From: Symbiodinium natans
Taxonomy: Eukaryota > Sar > Dinophyceae > Suessiales > Symbiodiniaceae
Direction of reading: 5' to 3'
Assembly (NCBI GenBank): GCA_905221605.1
Contig: CAJNDS010001158.1
Location: 701,250 to 765,249 of the forward strand
Length of the DNA: 64,000 nucleotides
Both the position numbers and the translations under genes were made by a program. The notes under the pieces are model-generated. The model was not told where the DNA came from. It worked only from the letters and a program-made list of their open reading frames with translations, and did no database searches. Of this stretch, positions 13,407 to 23,107 are shown piece after piece (the first letter of the stretch is position 1; every line of letters begins with the position of its first letter).

Positions 13407-13507
13407 TTGGGATGTTCCCCCTTATGCTAACAGTACTTCATAGGGATGATAATAATGGGTACTAGAATCCCTATCAAGGACTGTTAGCATAAAGGGGAAC
13501 ATCCCAA
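13407..13507. mobile_element. Family D element, best-preserved copy
   Basis: The arms TTGGGATGTTCCCC and GGGGAACATCCCAA are perfect complements and extend through GCTAACAGT/ACTGTTAGC. The 8-bp GTTGAGTA lies on both sides (13399-13406 and 13508-13515). Confidence 0.8.
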
Positions 13508-14620
13508 GTTGAGTAGTTCATATCCAGCCGGAAACCCCGAAACATGCCCTAAAGCCCTGCGATTAAAAAGATAAGTCTTAAAAAACAAAGAAAAACACGC
13601 CCTGAGCGCCCTCTTTGCTGCCAAGGCTCGGACAGGCCGACATGCCCAAAATGCTTTGGGACGGTTGGGGTTCAGGGTTTAGGGTTCGGGGTTTAGGGTT
13701 TAGGGTTTAGGGTTTAGGGTTTAGGGTTCAGGGTTTAGGGTTTAGGGTTTGGGGTTTAGGGTGAGGAGGTTGAGTTGCTGCCAGTGCGGCTTAAGAAGAG
13801 GACAAAGAAGGGGTGAAGCGTGGTGAGCTGCCGGGCTTGTCATCGACATCTATCCTGGCCCTTCTTGGAGCCCTAAACCCCAAACCTTGAATCAACACAT
13901 CCTGAACCCCAAGCCCTAAACCAAGCCGTACAGTGGAGTCGGGTGGCAAAAAAAGCTGATGGACGGAGTTAAATGTGAGGTTTGAGGCCCTAAACCCTAA
14001 ACCCTAAACCCTAAACCGTAAAACCCTAAACCAAGGGCCATGGCTTGGCTTTTGCTTTTCTGTGCCGAGACATGCTGGGTTTTGGCCTACAACCAGTGGG
14101 GCTGATCTAGGAACCTGAAAAAGCTCACTCACCTTGCCAGGGGGTTGGGGATAGCCCTAAACCCGAAACCCTAAACCCTAAACCCTAAACCCTAAATGTG
14201 TTTGTGGGTCTTGCGGTTGGGGGTTCCTGCCTAGGCAGGCCCACCTTCGCACGCACACCTGCTGGCCGCCGGATTCATTCCTGCATCTCAACATCTCTGA
14301 TGAAATTACGTACTGTAAGGGGTCCGCAGAATGACTTATAGTATTCCCTTATGGCCCCTAATTATATAACTAAACAGTTAAACTATATCGAAACCCCCCA
14401 AAACCCTGTTCAATGGCATGTCGGGTTGAGACGGGAAGTGAAAGCGCAGGCAAAGCACGAAAACCCAGAAGCAGTACTCAACTCTCACACTTTAAACAAG
14501 TGATGGAAGTCTTGGGTTTAGGGTTTAGGGTCGAAAACCATGAAGCTCGACCAGCCCATTCATTGACCATGGGACACTTTACTGAAGTCTTTGGCTGTGG
14601 GTCGAAAACCATGAATAAAT

Positions 14621-14715
14621 ATCCAAAAATAGGCGTACCCCGTTTATACCCCAAATAGCATAGAATCCCCTTGAAGGGACCCTCAAACAGGGTCCCCTCA
14701 TTCTCGGAAACACCC
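14621..14715. mobile_element. Family E-like element
   Basis: Right end CATTCTCGGAAACACCC, with GGGTCCC and CGTACCCC inner motifs. The left end is weak. Confidence 0.5.
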
Positions 14716-14991
14716 ATGAAGCTCGTGTAGCCCTAAACCCTAAACCCTGAACCTTAAACCCTGAAGCTCAGCCCATTTATTGACCATGGCCCCACGCTTT
14801 CGTGCGGAGCCCCCGGTGGCTGGCGTCGCACGCTTTGTGGCCGAACCTGCGGAAGGCCAAGGCAGGGCCCAGGGCAACTCAAAAACGGCCGACGGTTACT
14901 AATAGTACTCTTTTATGGTCCGTTTGTAATTATACTACGCCTAATGGTCTGCTCTTGTGAAAGCCGAGACCACAATCAAACTTTGGGGTAG

Positions 14992-15151
14992 GCTTGGGGA
15001 CGAAATGAACCAAACAATTGGGGCATATACCCTATATTACTATAATTCCTATTAAGGCAATATCCCCTATACTACTATTAATTGCACTACTATAATTCCT
15101 ATTAAGGTATATGAGCCATAAACCCTTTTAGGGTTCATTTGGTCCCCAAGG
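14992..15151. mobile_element. Family A element, enlarged
   Basis: Starts CTTGGGGACGAAATGAACC and ends GGTCCCCAAGG. It is about 160 bp instead of 110 because the inner segment CTATAATTCCTATTAAGG is duplicated. Confidence 0.75.
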
Positions 15152-15207
15152 TAGGGTTTGTTCAAAAGTTTTGGGGGTCGGCTTGCGAGCAATAATGGTT
15201 GAGGGTT

Positions 15208-15308
15208 ATGGTTAGGGTTTAGGGTGTAGGGTTTAGGGTTTAGGGTTCAGGGTTTAGGGTTTAGGGTTTAGGGTTCAGGGTTTAGGGTTTAGGGTTTAGG
15301 GTTTAGGG
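15208..15308 (+). repeat. TTTAGGG array with TTCAGGG variants
   Basis: About 14 units including one GTGTAGGG and two TTCAGGG. Confidence 0.93.
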
Positions 15309-15534
15309 ACTAACAAGAGTAGCTTTCTGAAGAGCTGGGGGTGCAACGAAAACTTTTGGAGATGGAGCAAGATGAGCAATTGGGTCGAAAAATCCCTGGA
15401 GAGGGAAAAATGGTTCTCGAAGGCCTAGCATGCAGCAAAGTCGCAGGCGCAAGCTGAGCTCATCCCGCAGGGTCTAAACTCCGAGCCCTCCAAGCCCAGC
15501 AAAAAAGTATGGGCGCCTCTCACTTCACTCCCCC

Positions 15535-15634
15535 TAAACCCAAAACCCTGAACCCTGAACCCTGAACCCTGAACCCTAAACCCTAAACCCTAAACCCCAA
15601 ACCCCAAACCCCAAACCCAAACCCCAAACCCACC
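15535..15634 (-). repeat. Degenerate CCCTAAA/CCCTGAA/CCCCAAA array
   Basis: Blocks of identical variants follow each other: four CCCTGAA, three CCCTAAA, then five CCCCAAA or CCCAAA. This is a sign of local duplication of variant units. Confidence 0.9.
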
Positions 15635-15873
15635 ATCCAGGAGATGAGTCTGGGCCCGGGCTGCTGGGCAGCTTATGGCAGCTTTCAGGAGTGCCATGAA
15701 GACCCTGCACAATCCCGGGTTTAGGGTTTAGGGTTTAGGGTTTAGGGTTTAGGGTTTAGGCTTCAGGGTTCAGGGTTCAGGGTTTTGGGTTTAGGGTTTA
15801 GGGAAACCCCACAGGTCAGGTTTCAGAGTCCCTTTCGGGGTTACGGTTGTAAGCCCCTGATATCAAGGGTACC

Positions 15874-16062
15874 CAAGAAGGGACCATAATTTTGAGAACT
15901 GACCTATAGGTTTACTTACCGTTGGTTAGCAGGGAATGAGGGACAGGGCCCTATATCTACTCTTTAAGGGATTTTATAGGGTACATCATTCCCTCATTCC
16001 CTGCTAACCAACAGGAAGTAACCCCCCCCTAGGTCAGTTCTCAAAATTATGGTCCCTTCTTG
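15874..16062. mobile_element. 189-bp element with perfect 33-bp terminal inverted repeats
   Basis: 15874-15906 and 16030-16062 are exact reverse complements (33 of 33; starting CAAGAAGGGACC). Inside them, 15921-15943 and 15990-16012 are exact reverse complements over 23 bp (GTTGGTTAGCAGGG...). No clear target duplication. No other copy seen. Confidence 0.85.
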
Positions 16063-16082
16063 AGGCCCAAAAGGGGCCCGAA

Positions 16083-16174
16083 TTTAGCTGAACTTTAAAA
16101 ACTTTTTGGGTTTCTTTTTTTAGTAGGAATATTAAAGTTTAACCTTTTTTCCCCTTGGTTATTGGAGAAGTAAG
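16083..16174. mobile_element. Family C element
   Basis: Contains GCTGAACTTTAAAA, TTTAGTAGGAAT and the right end ATTGGAGAAGTAAG. Confidence 0.7.
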
Positions 16175-17718
16175 AAAAGGGACCCGAATTTAGAGTGTGA
16201 CCATAAAGGCCTACAACCGAAGCCTGTCCCCCTGGTCAGTGTGTTCAAGGTGCTTCTTCCAAGAGAGATTCACCACTCATGATTAGGGTTTAGGGTTTAG
16301 GGTTTAGGGTTTAGGGTTTAGGGTTTAGGGTTCAGGCATGTAGCTGTAGAGATCTTAAACCAAAGCCTGATCAACTCAAGGAACTCAGTGCAAAAATCAA
16401 ATTGCGCCAAATCCCACATCCTTATTGCCGTCAAGGCTTTGGATGTTTGGGATCCCGGTGCTTCTGGCTGCTTTGGACTATTGGAGGCAGGCCACAGAGT
16501 GCAACAGGGCATTCCTCCGCATCGTTTTTCCGCATCTTGCGTCGTGGTTTAAGCCGGGTTTCGGGTTTAGGGTTTAGGGCTTCGGGTTCCGCATGCTTCA
16601 GGGGCCAGATTGCCGGAGCAAGCTTGCTGCTGTATGTCTGTAGATCATGATGAGCCTGAGAGGTGATTTCCTGAGACTGCAAGCGGAATTTTCCTCAAGC
16701 CTTGCCTTTATAGCAGTGAGCCACTGCAGGGTGGCAGCAGCAGCTGCTGTGATGCTTCTGCTGGTGCGTGTGACACGGGCGCAGCGGGTGGTGGAGGAGG
16801 CATGAAGTTCGGAAACAGTTTCTAGAACACAAGAAGTGGTGAGATCTTAGGACATGTCTTGAACTTGCGCTTGCAAAAGGATTGGGCAGTGCGGGCAGGC
16901 CATCCCAGAAATCAGCCAAGTTGCCTTAAGAGCCCAACTCAAGCGCCTTTGAGGTCGCTGTGGGAATTGAAGGCCTCGGACTGCAATTGAGCACGCGACG
17001 TTCAGGCTGGGCCAACCTAAAACCAGTCGAATTTGCAGCGCCCCACTCGCATTCCAAGCACAGCTGCTTGGCGATACGCTCACTTGCTTCCCAGGACAGC
17101 TTCACAAGATAGGGTTAGGATTTAGGGTTTAGGGTTGAGGGTTTAAGGTTTAGGGTTTAGGGACTGTTTGTTCCACCTAAGTCCCGAACACCATCCTACA
17201 TGCTGCTGAAGCTACGAGACACATGCGCATCAGGTGGCTCCGTGGCTTCAGACTTCATCAGCGCATCATCGATACAGGTTCGGAGTGGTCGGGTGACGCA
17301 CGTAAATCATGACGAGCAATGAGCATGCAATAAATTGACCCTTTCAGCTTTCACCATGCAGGGCCAACGCCAGCGGGTCATAGATCATTGGGCTCATAAC
17401 TTGTGACTATGGAACATCGAGGTTCATCGAGGCTTTGGCGGCCAGAATAGTTCATAGTAAGTTGTGGGTGGGTGCTGAACCATGTCCAACAGCGAGCCAC
17501 ACACACACACATGCTGGTTTGCACAAGCATGGACCTCTGTCCAGAAAATGCCAGCCCTGTTTGTCGAGGATATCCTCATAGCAGAGGCAGTTACTTTCTG
17601 GGATGTGTCGCTCGGCAGTCGAAAGTCCGATAGGGCAGAAAGTTCTTTCCGCGTCAAAGGTCAGGTCAAGAGCCCAGTGGGAAAGCCACCTTTCGAGATG
17701 AGACATGCCCTTCCCCTT

Positions 17719-17833
17719 TATAATTATCTAGGTGGGCCCTTGGGACATGTCATGCTTTCCCTTATTGGGTTTAAGAGGATCATATTCAGGAATATTCTTC
17801 AGAGGGTTTTTAACGGCCATCCTAGATAAGAAT
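17719..17833. mobile_element. Palindromic element (TTATCTAGG arms)
   Basis: Left ATAATTATCTAGGTGGGCC, right GGCCATCCTAGATAAGAAT. Confidence 0.55.
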
Positions 17834-18118
17834 GTGGGTGCACGCAAAGTTGGCAAAGGAGCGCGTCACGATGACACCGTCTACCCCACGATGGGAGCTC
17901 CAGCAAATTCCTAACCTAGCGCACCACACGCATCCTTCACTAAAGCCTCAACTCAGGTTCTACTACTTGGTGGTAGAGATCAAGGACAGCGAACGGACAA
18001 AGGTTCCCTTCCAACACTTGCGATGCTTGGTATGCGTTTTGTCCTTGGGTTTTGCCTTTTTTTTTCTCCCGGGGTGCGACCTATGGCATGGAATTACAGA
18101 CGGCGCCAAGGCCAGAAG

Positions 18119-18223
18119 TGGGAGTTTCCGAAAATAGGGGTAACCCTTCTTGGGGGTTCCTATTAGAAGAATTATGGTATCTGGGGGAAATATTAGGGGG
18201 TACCCCTATTGTGGGAAATTCCC
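18119..18223. mobile_element. Family E element
   Basis: Left end TGGGAGTTTCCGAAAATAGG, right end TACCCCTATTGTGGGAAATT followed by CCC. Confidence 0.7.
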
Positions 18224-18720
18224 AAGTGAATCTGAAGTTTCCGGCCAGGATCTAAATGCTCAAGGCGCTCATTATATGGGTTGGTGGTCTCTTTAAGTAT
18301 GGTTTCTGGTTTTCTTGCGGTATATATTGGGGTTCTTATGAGGGTATCTAGGGGCTACATTAAGGTATATAGGGTATCAGATAAAGAGGCCAACGGCCTT
18401 TATAAGGATCTAAAAGCTCAAGGGCCAAAAATTGTCAAGAACTCCAAGCCCCCTGAGCCTCAAATAAATGAAACTTAACCCGAAACCCTAAACCCTAAAC
18501 CCTGAACCCTGAACCCTGAACCCTGAGCCCTGAACCCTAAACCCTGAGTCCTGAACCCTGAACCTTTCCTTTAAGGGCCTTCCAAACACCCGGTGCCAAG
18601 GACCCGCGGTCGAAGACCAAGTGGAGGTTGCTTGGCACAGAGTTTAGGGTTTAGGGTTTTGGGTTTTGGGTTTTGGGGTTTAGGGTTTAGGGTTTAGGGT
18701 TTAGGGTTGGAGAGGTGTAA

Positions 18721-18826
18721 TACAGGGGTTGGAATAATTTCTAATCATGTTCCCCTATGGTCCCTCGTAATTATACTGCAAGAACCCCCCCCCCCCCCTA
18801 ACACCCTATTCTAGTTATTCAGGCCC
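18721..18826. mobile_element. Family G element (ACAGGGGTCGGAATA ... TTATTCAGGCCCC)
   Basis: Left TACAGGGGTTGGAATAATTT, right CCCTATTCTAGTTATTCAGG. A poly-C run lies inside (18785-18798). Confidence 0.65.
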
Positions 18827-19293
18827 CGAAAAAAAACCCTTGCGATTGCGAAGAGGGAGTTTAGGATGCTTTCCTCTTGACTTGCCGGTGTTTGCAGGTG
18901 TTTCAGACATCTTCGAGAGCTGGTTCGGGGAGTCAGAAGGAGTCACCCAGCAGTGCCCCGTCAAATAATAAGTGCTGACTCAGCTGAGCTGGTCCGCTTC
19001 GAAGAGGTCATACTCTAACATTCACGCCCTAGAACTTCCCACACCTTTTCCATGACCTCCTGATGGGATTGTGTTTGGAGTCCCGAAAAGCTCCTTGCAC
19101 AGTCCCTGAAACTGAACCTTTCCTAGTTACGAAGGCTGGCTCTATAGGAAAGACTTGGGATTTGGCAGGTCTTGCGCACCTTGCGGCGGCTGCTGCTGAG
19201 AGACCCAGCCCTTATTGGGCCTAAGGGCGTGAGCGGTGAGACCGCGCCTGAAAATCTTGAGCTTGGTTTACCATTCAGGGTGGCTGCAGAAGG

Positions 19294-19387
19294 TACCAGG
19301 ATAGGCTATTAGGCCCTATAACCCCTATAAACAGCCCTATAAAGGCCCTTTTTTAAGGGTTATAGGGTCTAATTGCCCGTCCTGGTA
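19294..19387. mobile_element. Family J element (TACCAGGA ... TCCTGGTA)
   Basis: Left TACCAGGATAGGCTATTAGG, right GTCTAATTGCCCGTCCTGGT. Part-matching sequence at 6252-6370. Confidence 0.65.
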
Positions 19388-19786
19388 AGGCATGAGGCGA
19401 TTACAGAATTCGGAGTTCCTGGCTCAGGGTGCCGTAAAACATTGGGACGACTGTTTGAGGGCATGGTCTAAGATCTGGCTTCGTCTTGGAGTTTCATAGG
19501 ACTCTAAGGCTCATGTTCTTAGATGTTGAGTGCGCTTCTGCCTCTGGCAGGAATTCACCCCCTGAGCTGGATTCAGCTCCCGGCGGGGAGCCCGAGTAAA
19601 GCCTGCAAATCGCATGGGAACCCCTAAACCCTAAACCCTAAACCCTAAACCCTAAACCCTAAACCCTAAACCCCCGGTGTCAATCCGGCACGTGTGAGGT
19701 CTAGGTAAGGGCACGCGTGGCCGGCCACAGCATGCAACCAAGCCGTCCCAAGCCGACACAAGTGTCATACGTGCTGCTGATTCGGA

Positions 19787-20143
19787 TTATGCTGTACCTT
19801 GAGTCTTTTTCCTTCTCATGATGAGCCAGGAGCAGCTTGAGCCCGGCCCCGTGTGCGTGGAGCTGGCATGTAAGCTGGAGCTTATAGACGGCAAGCACAC
19901 ATCCAGGGGATTTATACCGTCGCCGGAACTCTGAGACTTCTGCTGGGAGACTCTACTACCCTCTGGCTCTTCAAGTGTCAGAAAACCTTTTCGCGGCATG
20001 GGCATTCGCAGTGATCGCCCGATGTTGACTCTGTCTGGCATGTCTCGCAATGTTGCATTCATGGCTCTTGGCTCTGCACTGGACTCATAGAGATCTGTCC
20101 AAGTGAGGACCCCAGCACAAATCTTAAGTGCAGGTGCCCACAT
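19787..20143 (-). CDS. Small ORF head to head with BRF1; weak resemblance to cytochrome bc1 subunit 7
   Basis: A 118-codon ORF on the minus strand whose ATG is 106 bp from the BRF1 ATG. Its first half holds DLYESSAEPRAMNATLRDMP followed by RVNIGRSLRMPMPRK. This is faintly like the QCR7/UQCRB pattern of an acidic YE stretch, an Ala/Leu-Arg-Pro helix and spaced arginines. The second half, after a possible GT donor (AAAAGGTTTTC), does not look like the family. If real it may be only one exon. ORFs of this length also arise by chance in 64 kb, so the assignment is a guess. Confidence 0.2.
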   Translation of the reverse strand: MWAPALKICAGVLTWTDLYESSAEPRAMNATLRDMPDRVNIGRSLRMPMPRKGFLTLEEPEGSRVSQQKSQSSGDGINPLDVCLPSISSSLHASSTHTGPGSSCSWLIMRRKKTQGTA

Positions 20144-20249
20144 ATCTTAATGTTCTTGACGCATCCGCAATCCGCATTTGACGACTCCTTATCCTCTTGG
20201 GTCCGTTCTTTCTTGGGGGAGGGCCCCAGGAAAGGTGAGAGTGGCAGCC
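20144..20249 (+). promoter_or_regulatory. Upstream region of BRF1 with possible trans-splice acceptors
   Basis: The 106 bp between the BRF1 start and the opposing ATG. AG dinucleotides with pyrimidine-rich or G-rich lead-ins lie just before the start (the AG of CCCCAGG near 20230 and the AG of GGCAGCC near 20246). Dinoflagellate mRNAs normally receive the spliced leader at such an AG. Which AG is used cannot be told from sequence. I see no TATA box. Confidence 0.3.
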
Positions 20250-22300
20250 ATGCAGTGCCAGCTCTGTGGCTCCTGGGATGTCGTCTACAGCGCCGCTCGC
20301 GGGGATTCCGTCTGCAGCGGCTGTGGCGAAGTCCTTGAAGATCGGACGATGGTCACCGAGACGACCCTACATCCCCCTTGGGAATTACCTTTCTACTTTT
20401 GTTTCTATAAAACCCAAGGGGATATTAAAAAAATATCATTTTTATTGAGGTTCTAAGGGGAGCCTAGGACCTTCCTGCACACAAGCAATGGGGCGGCACG
20501 GCCCATGGGTGGGCGCATCGATTTCAGCGCTGGGCTCAGCTTCGTTGGTGCGCCGAGCAGTCACGAGGTGGCTCTGAACCTTGATAGCCCAGTGGTACCC
20601 TTTTCCCTTTTTTTTTGGTTCTGGTTCCCTTATGAAAGTAACCAACCAAAAACAGGGTGCTCTTTACTATAATATGGTTACTGGGCTACTAAGGAACAAG
20701 GGCCTTTCCAGGATGGGTTTCATTGCAGATCGGCTGCAACTTCCTGCGCAAATCCAGGAAGCTGGGCGTCGGATGTACCTTGGGGACCAAAAGAACCCTA
20801 AAAGGGTTTATGGTCCATATTGCCTTAATAGGATTTTTTGTAGTCTTGGGTATATAACCCCCCATTTTAGGGTTCATTTCCTCCCCAAGGTACACCCTGG
20901 CCTGCTCCATGAACTTCAACGCAGGCACTCAGCAGCGATTCACTTGTGCTGCCTGCCTCTATGTAGTGTGCAGAAGGAACCGCTCCCCCCACCTTCTCAT
21001 TGACTTCTCCGACGTCCTGCAGGCTCCTGTTAAGACCATCGGGCGTGTGTACATGAAGCTCATGCGGCGACTGGTCGGTGGGGACTTCACCCACCAGCTG
21101 CATGGCAGCGGCGGCTTAGAAGTCCCTCTCGTAGACCCGTCCATCTTTATTGAGCGCTTTGCTCGCCAGCTGGAACTGGGCTCGCAGCAGCGCAAGGTGC
21201 AGAATACTGCCATGCGCCTGATCCAGTACATGCACCGCGATTGGATTTGTGTGGGTCGCAGACCCAACGGTTTGGTCGGCGCTGCCTTGCTGATCGCCTC
21301 GTACTACCATGGTTTCCGCTGTTCTTCGAAGGAGATTGCGGATGTGGTGCGCATGTCAGAGGACACGTTGCTCCTGCGCTTGCGGGAGCTTAAAGAGACT
21401 CCAATGGCTCTCATGAGCAAAGGGCAGTTCGAGAAAGCAAACCCCGAGATGCTCCCGGATGGGGAGCAGAGAGCCCTCCCCCCTTGCATGAGGCAAAGGC
21501 GAAAGATGTCGCTCTCGGCCACTCCACAGGGTGCCCTGGAGGATGTCCCCAAGACCCGAACAGAAGATGCCTCCATGCCGCCTCCGGCAGTGCCGGTCAA
21601 GAAACGAAATTTAGCGGCCTTAGCCCTACCAGCAGAGGCATCCTCTTCGTCCTCGGTGCCGCTGCCGATCTTGGCAGATACATCGGATGCTCCGCAGCCC
21701 GTGGATGCACAGAGGGCCAGCAGGTACACCAACCGTACGCCTTCGGAAGCCGACGTCGAGGAGATCGCCAAAGAGATTGCCTCACACCACAAGATCGAGC
21801 CGATCCTGGATGGCCGCCAGGACCCCGCAGTGGAGGAGAAGGTGGAGCAGCTCATCGTCGGGCGCCCAAGCTTCGCGGCGCCCACAACGTCGGAGCAGGG
21901 CCGGCCAAGAGCGTCCGAAGACAACGTGGAGTCTCTGAGCGATGTAGACGACGAAGAGCTGGAGTCCTACCTCCTGGATGCAGAGGAGAGGCAGCACAAG
22001 TCCGACATTTGGCACGAGGTCAACAAGGAGTACCTTGAAGACTGGCATCTTCGCAGCCTCGAGATCAAGCGCAGGAAGATGCGGGAGCATGTGAACAATG
22101 AGCGTAAGGCCGGCAGTGGATGTGAGGGCCATGACTCCGCCAGCGAGACGAATGGCAGCTCGTCGAGGAAAGCCCCACATGGCGCACGGCGAACTTCTGT
22201 GTCCAGCTGCACTCAGTCTGCCCTTGTTGGCCTCACAAAGAAGGCCAAGGTCAAGGCCAATCGAATCAATTTAGAAGCCTTGGAAAGTCTCTTTTCCTGA
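20250..22300 (+). CDS. BRF1: BRF1, TFIIIB subunit (RNA polymerase III initiation factor), four exons
   Basis: Predicted exons are 20250-20362, 20468-20575, 20694-20774 and 20890-22300, totalling 1713 nt (570 codons plus stop); every junction keeps frame in phase 2. BRF1 recruits RNA polymerase III to tRNA and 5S genes as part of TFIIIB in the nucleus. Seen: an N-terminal zinc ribbon with C3, C6, C22 and C25 (CQLC and CSGC); two cyclin folds at about residues 75-165 and 183-272, the second with RDWICVGRRPNGLVGAALL at 217-235; a long polar linker; and, near residues 451-490, the acidic/helical block DVDDEELESYLLDAEE that matches the BRF1-specific TBP-binding homology region, which TFIIB lacks. 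The C-terminus is basic (KKAKVKANR). The start is the ATG directly before the zinc ribbon. All introns lie in the first 302 coding bases; exon 4 is 1411 nt without interruption. Splice sites are inferred from frame and homology, not from transcripts. Confidence 0.9.
20363..20467 (+). mobile_element. BRF1 intron 1: introner-like element, GA-AG borders
   Basis: Intron of 105 nt. GACC is repeated at both borders (20363-20366 and 20468-20471). Removing one copy plus the insert restores the BRF1 frame, reading ETTFLHTSNG. The insert proper is 20366-20468, opening CCTACATCCCCCTTGG and closing GGGGAGCCTAGG, flanked by the 2-bp duplication AC. The donor is GA, made of exon G and the first duplicated base; the acceptor TAG comes from the element. 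A related copy sits at about 173-274. Confidence 0.8.
20576..20693 (+). mobile_element. BRF1 intron 2: introner-like element, GA-AG borders
   Basis: Intron of 118 nt. The insert 20579-20695 has terminal inverted repeats CCTTGATAGCCCAGT and ACTGGGCTACTAAGG, with a 2-bp duplication AA on each side. GAAC occurs at both borders (20576-20579 and 20694-20697). Precise removal gives ALNKGLSRMGFIADRLQL, continuous with the first cyclin fold. I saw no second copy of this family in the window. Confidence 0.8.
20775..20889 (+). mobile_element. BRF1 intron 3: introner-like element of family A, GT-AG borders
   Basis: Intron of 115 nt. The insert 20778-20890 has ends CCTTGGGG and CCCCAAGG, a 2-bp duplication TA, and GTAC repeated at both borders. 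Removal gives GRRMYTLACSMNFNAG, continuous across cyclin fold 1. It belongs to the most abundant element family in the window (copies near 3915, 14992, 22836, 43106, 52229, 52626, 52846 and 53316). Confidence 0.85.
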
Positions 22301-22419
22301 GGCCTTGTGGGTCACTGAGCTGCGAAGTGCAGCAGTGGCCATGCGGCGTGATGAGCCCTAGACAGCCCAAGCAACCTTTCACGTCTGACCTGTCGCCAAG
22401 ATGTTGCTGCAAGAGAAGT

Positions 22420-22507
22420 CTTAGTAGTAGAGTAGGTAACCTTTAACCTTTTTGGGTTAAATATATTCCCCCTATATTCCCAAAGGTTAACCTTTAAAAC
22501 CCCTAGG
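22420..22507. mobile_element. Family B palindromic element (GGTAACCTTT)
   Basis: The inner arms GGTAACCTTTAACC and GGTTAACCTTTAAAA surround an A/T-rich centre. Shares TAGTAGTAGAGTAGGTAACC with 37839 and 51861. Confidence 0.7.
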
Positions 22508-22835
22508 TCCTAAATCCTAAACCCTAAAGTGCTGGACAACTGAGAAGTGCCATTGGAGCGCCTAAAGTGCGAAGCTGATCGAATCCCACAGCCGAGCATG
22601 AGAGTGGAAGCTCCGTGCTTGAGCTTCCCTAAATTTCCTTAAGGCCCTATAAACCCTAAACCCTAAAAACCCTAAACCATAAACCCTAAACCCTAAACCC
22701 TAAAACCCTAAACCCGAAACCCTAAACCCTAAACCCTAAACATCCCTAAACCCTACTCTGGCCAGGTGTTACGTGGCAGCGGGGGTGGAGACGGCACATG
22801 GTCTGGGCCATGGCTGCCCCCTCACAGTGCACAGT

Positions 22836-22946
22836 CCTTGGGGACGAAATGAACCCTAGAAGGGTTTATGGTTCATATACCTGAATAGGAATTATAGTAG
22901 TAATAGGTATATGACCCCAATTTTAGGGCTCATTTGGTCCCCAAGG
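22836..22946. mobile_element. Family A element downstream of BRF1
   Basis: Ends CCTTGGGG and CCCCAAGG; 2-bp duplication GT at 22834-22835 and 22947-22948. Close in sequence to the copies at 52846 and 53316. Confidence 0.8.
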
Positions 22947-22994
22947 GTGTCGGAGTTTTGGTAAGATTGGAGTCTTGCGTTCACGCAAAAAAAA

Positions 22995-23107
22995 TACAGG
23001 GGTCGGAATATTTCCTAGTAGTATTCCCTTGTAGGGTCACTTTATATATTTATACTAGAATGACCCCCCCGCCCCCCTCCAAAACCCTATTCGAGTTATT
23101 CAGGCCC
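22995..23107. mobile_element. Family G element
   Basis: Left TACAGGGGTCGGAATATTTC, right AACCCTATTCGAGTTATTCA. C-rich stretch near 23064. Confidence 0.65.

Larger units (their letters stand above)
9718..14340. other. Non-genic block
   Basis: Arrays at 11083-11127, 11447-11490, 11602-11683, 11838-11899, 13268-13297, 13668-13760, 13986-14033 and 14156-14197. Elements at 10198, 11230, 11354 and 13407. A GGGGTGTAGGAAAA-like G-rich stretch at 10732-10860. Nothing recognised at 12000-13260. Confidence 0.6.
14341..19786. other. Non-genic block, element-dense
   Basis: At least nine inverted-repeat elements (including 14621, 14992, 15874, 16083, 17719, 18119, 18721 and 19294) and arrays at 15208, 15535, 15717, 16283, 17115, 18481, 18642 and 19621. 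Family G-like fragments near 14320-14400 and 14895-14945. Nothing recognised at 16350-17100 and 17170-17700. Confidence 0.6.
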
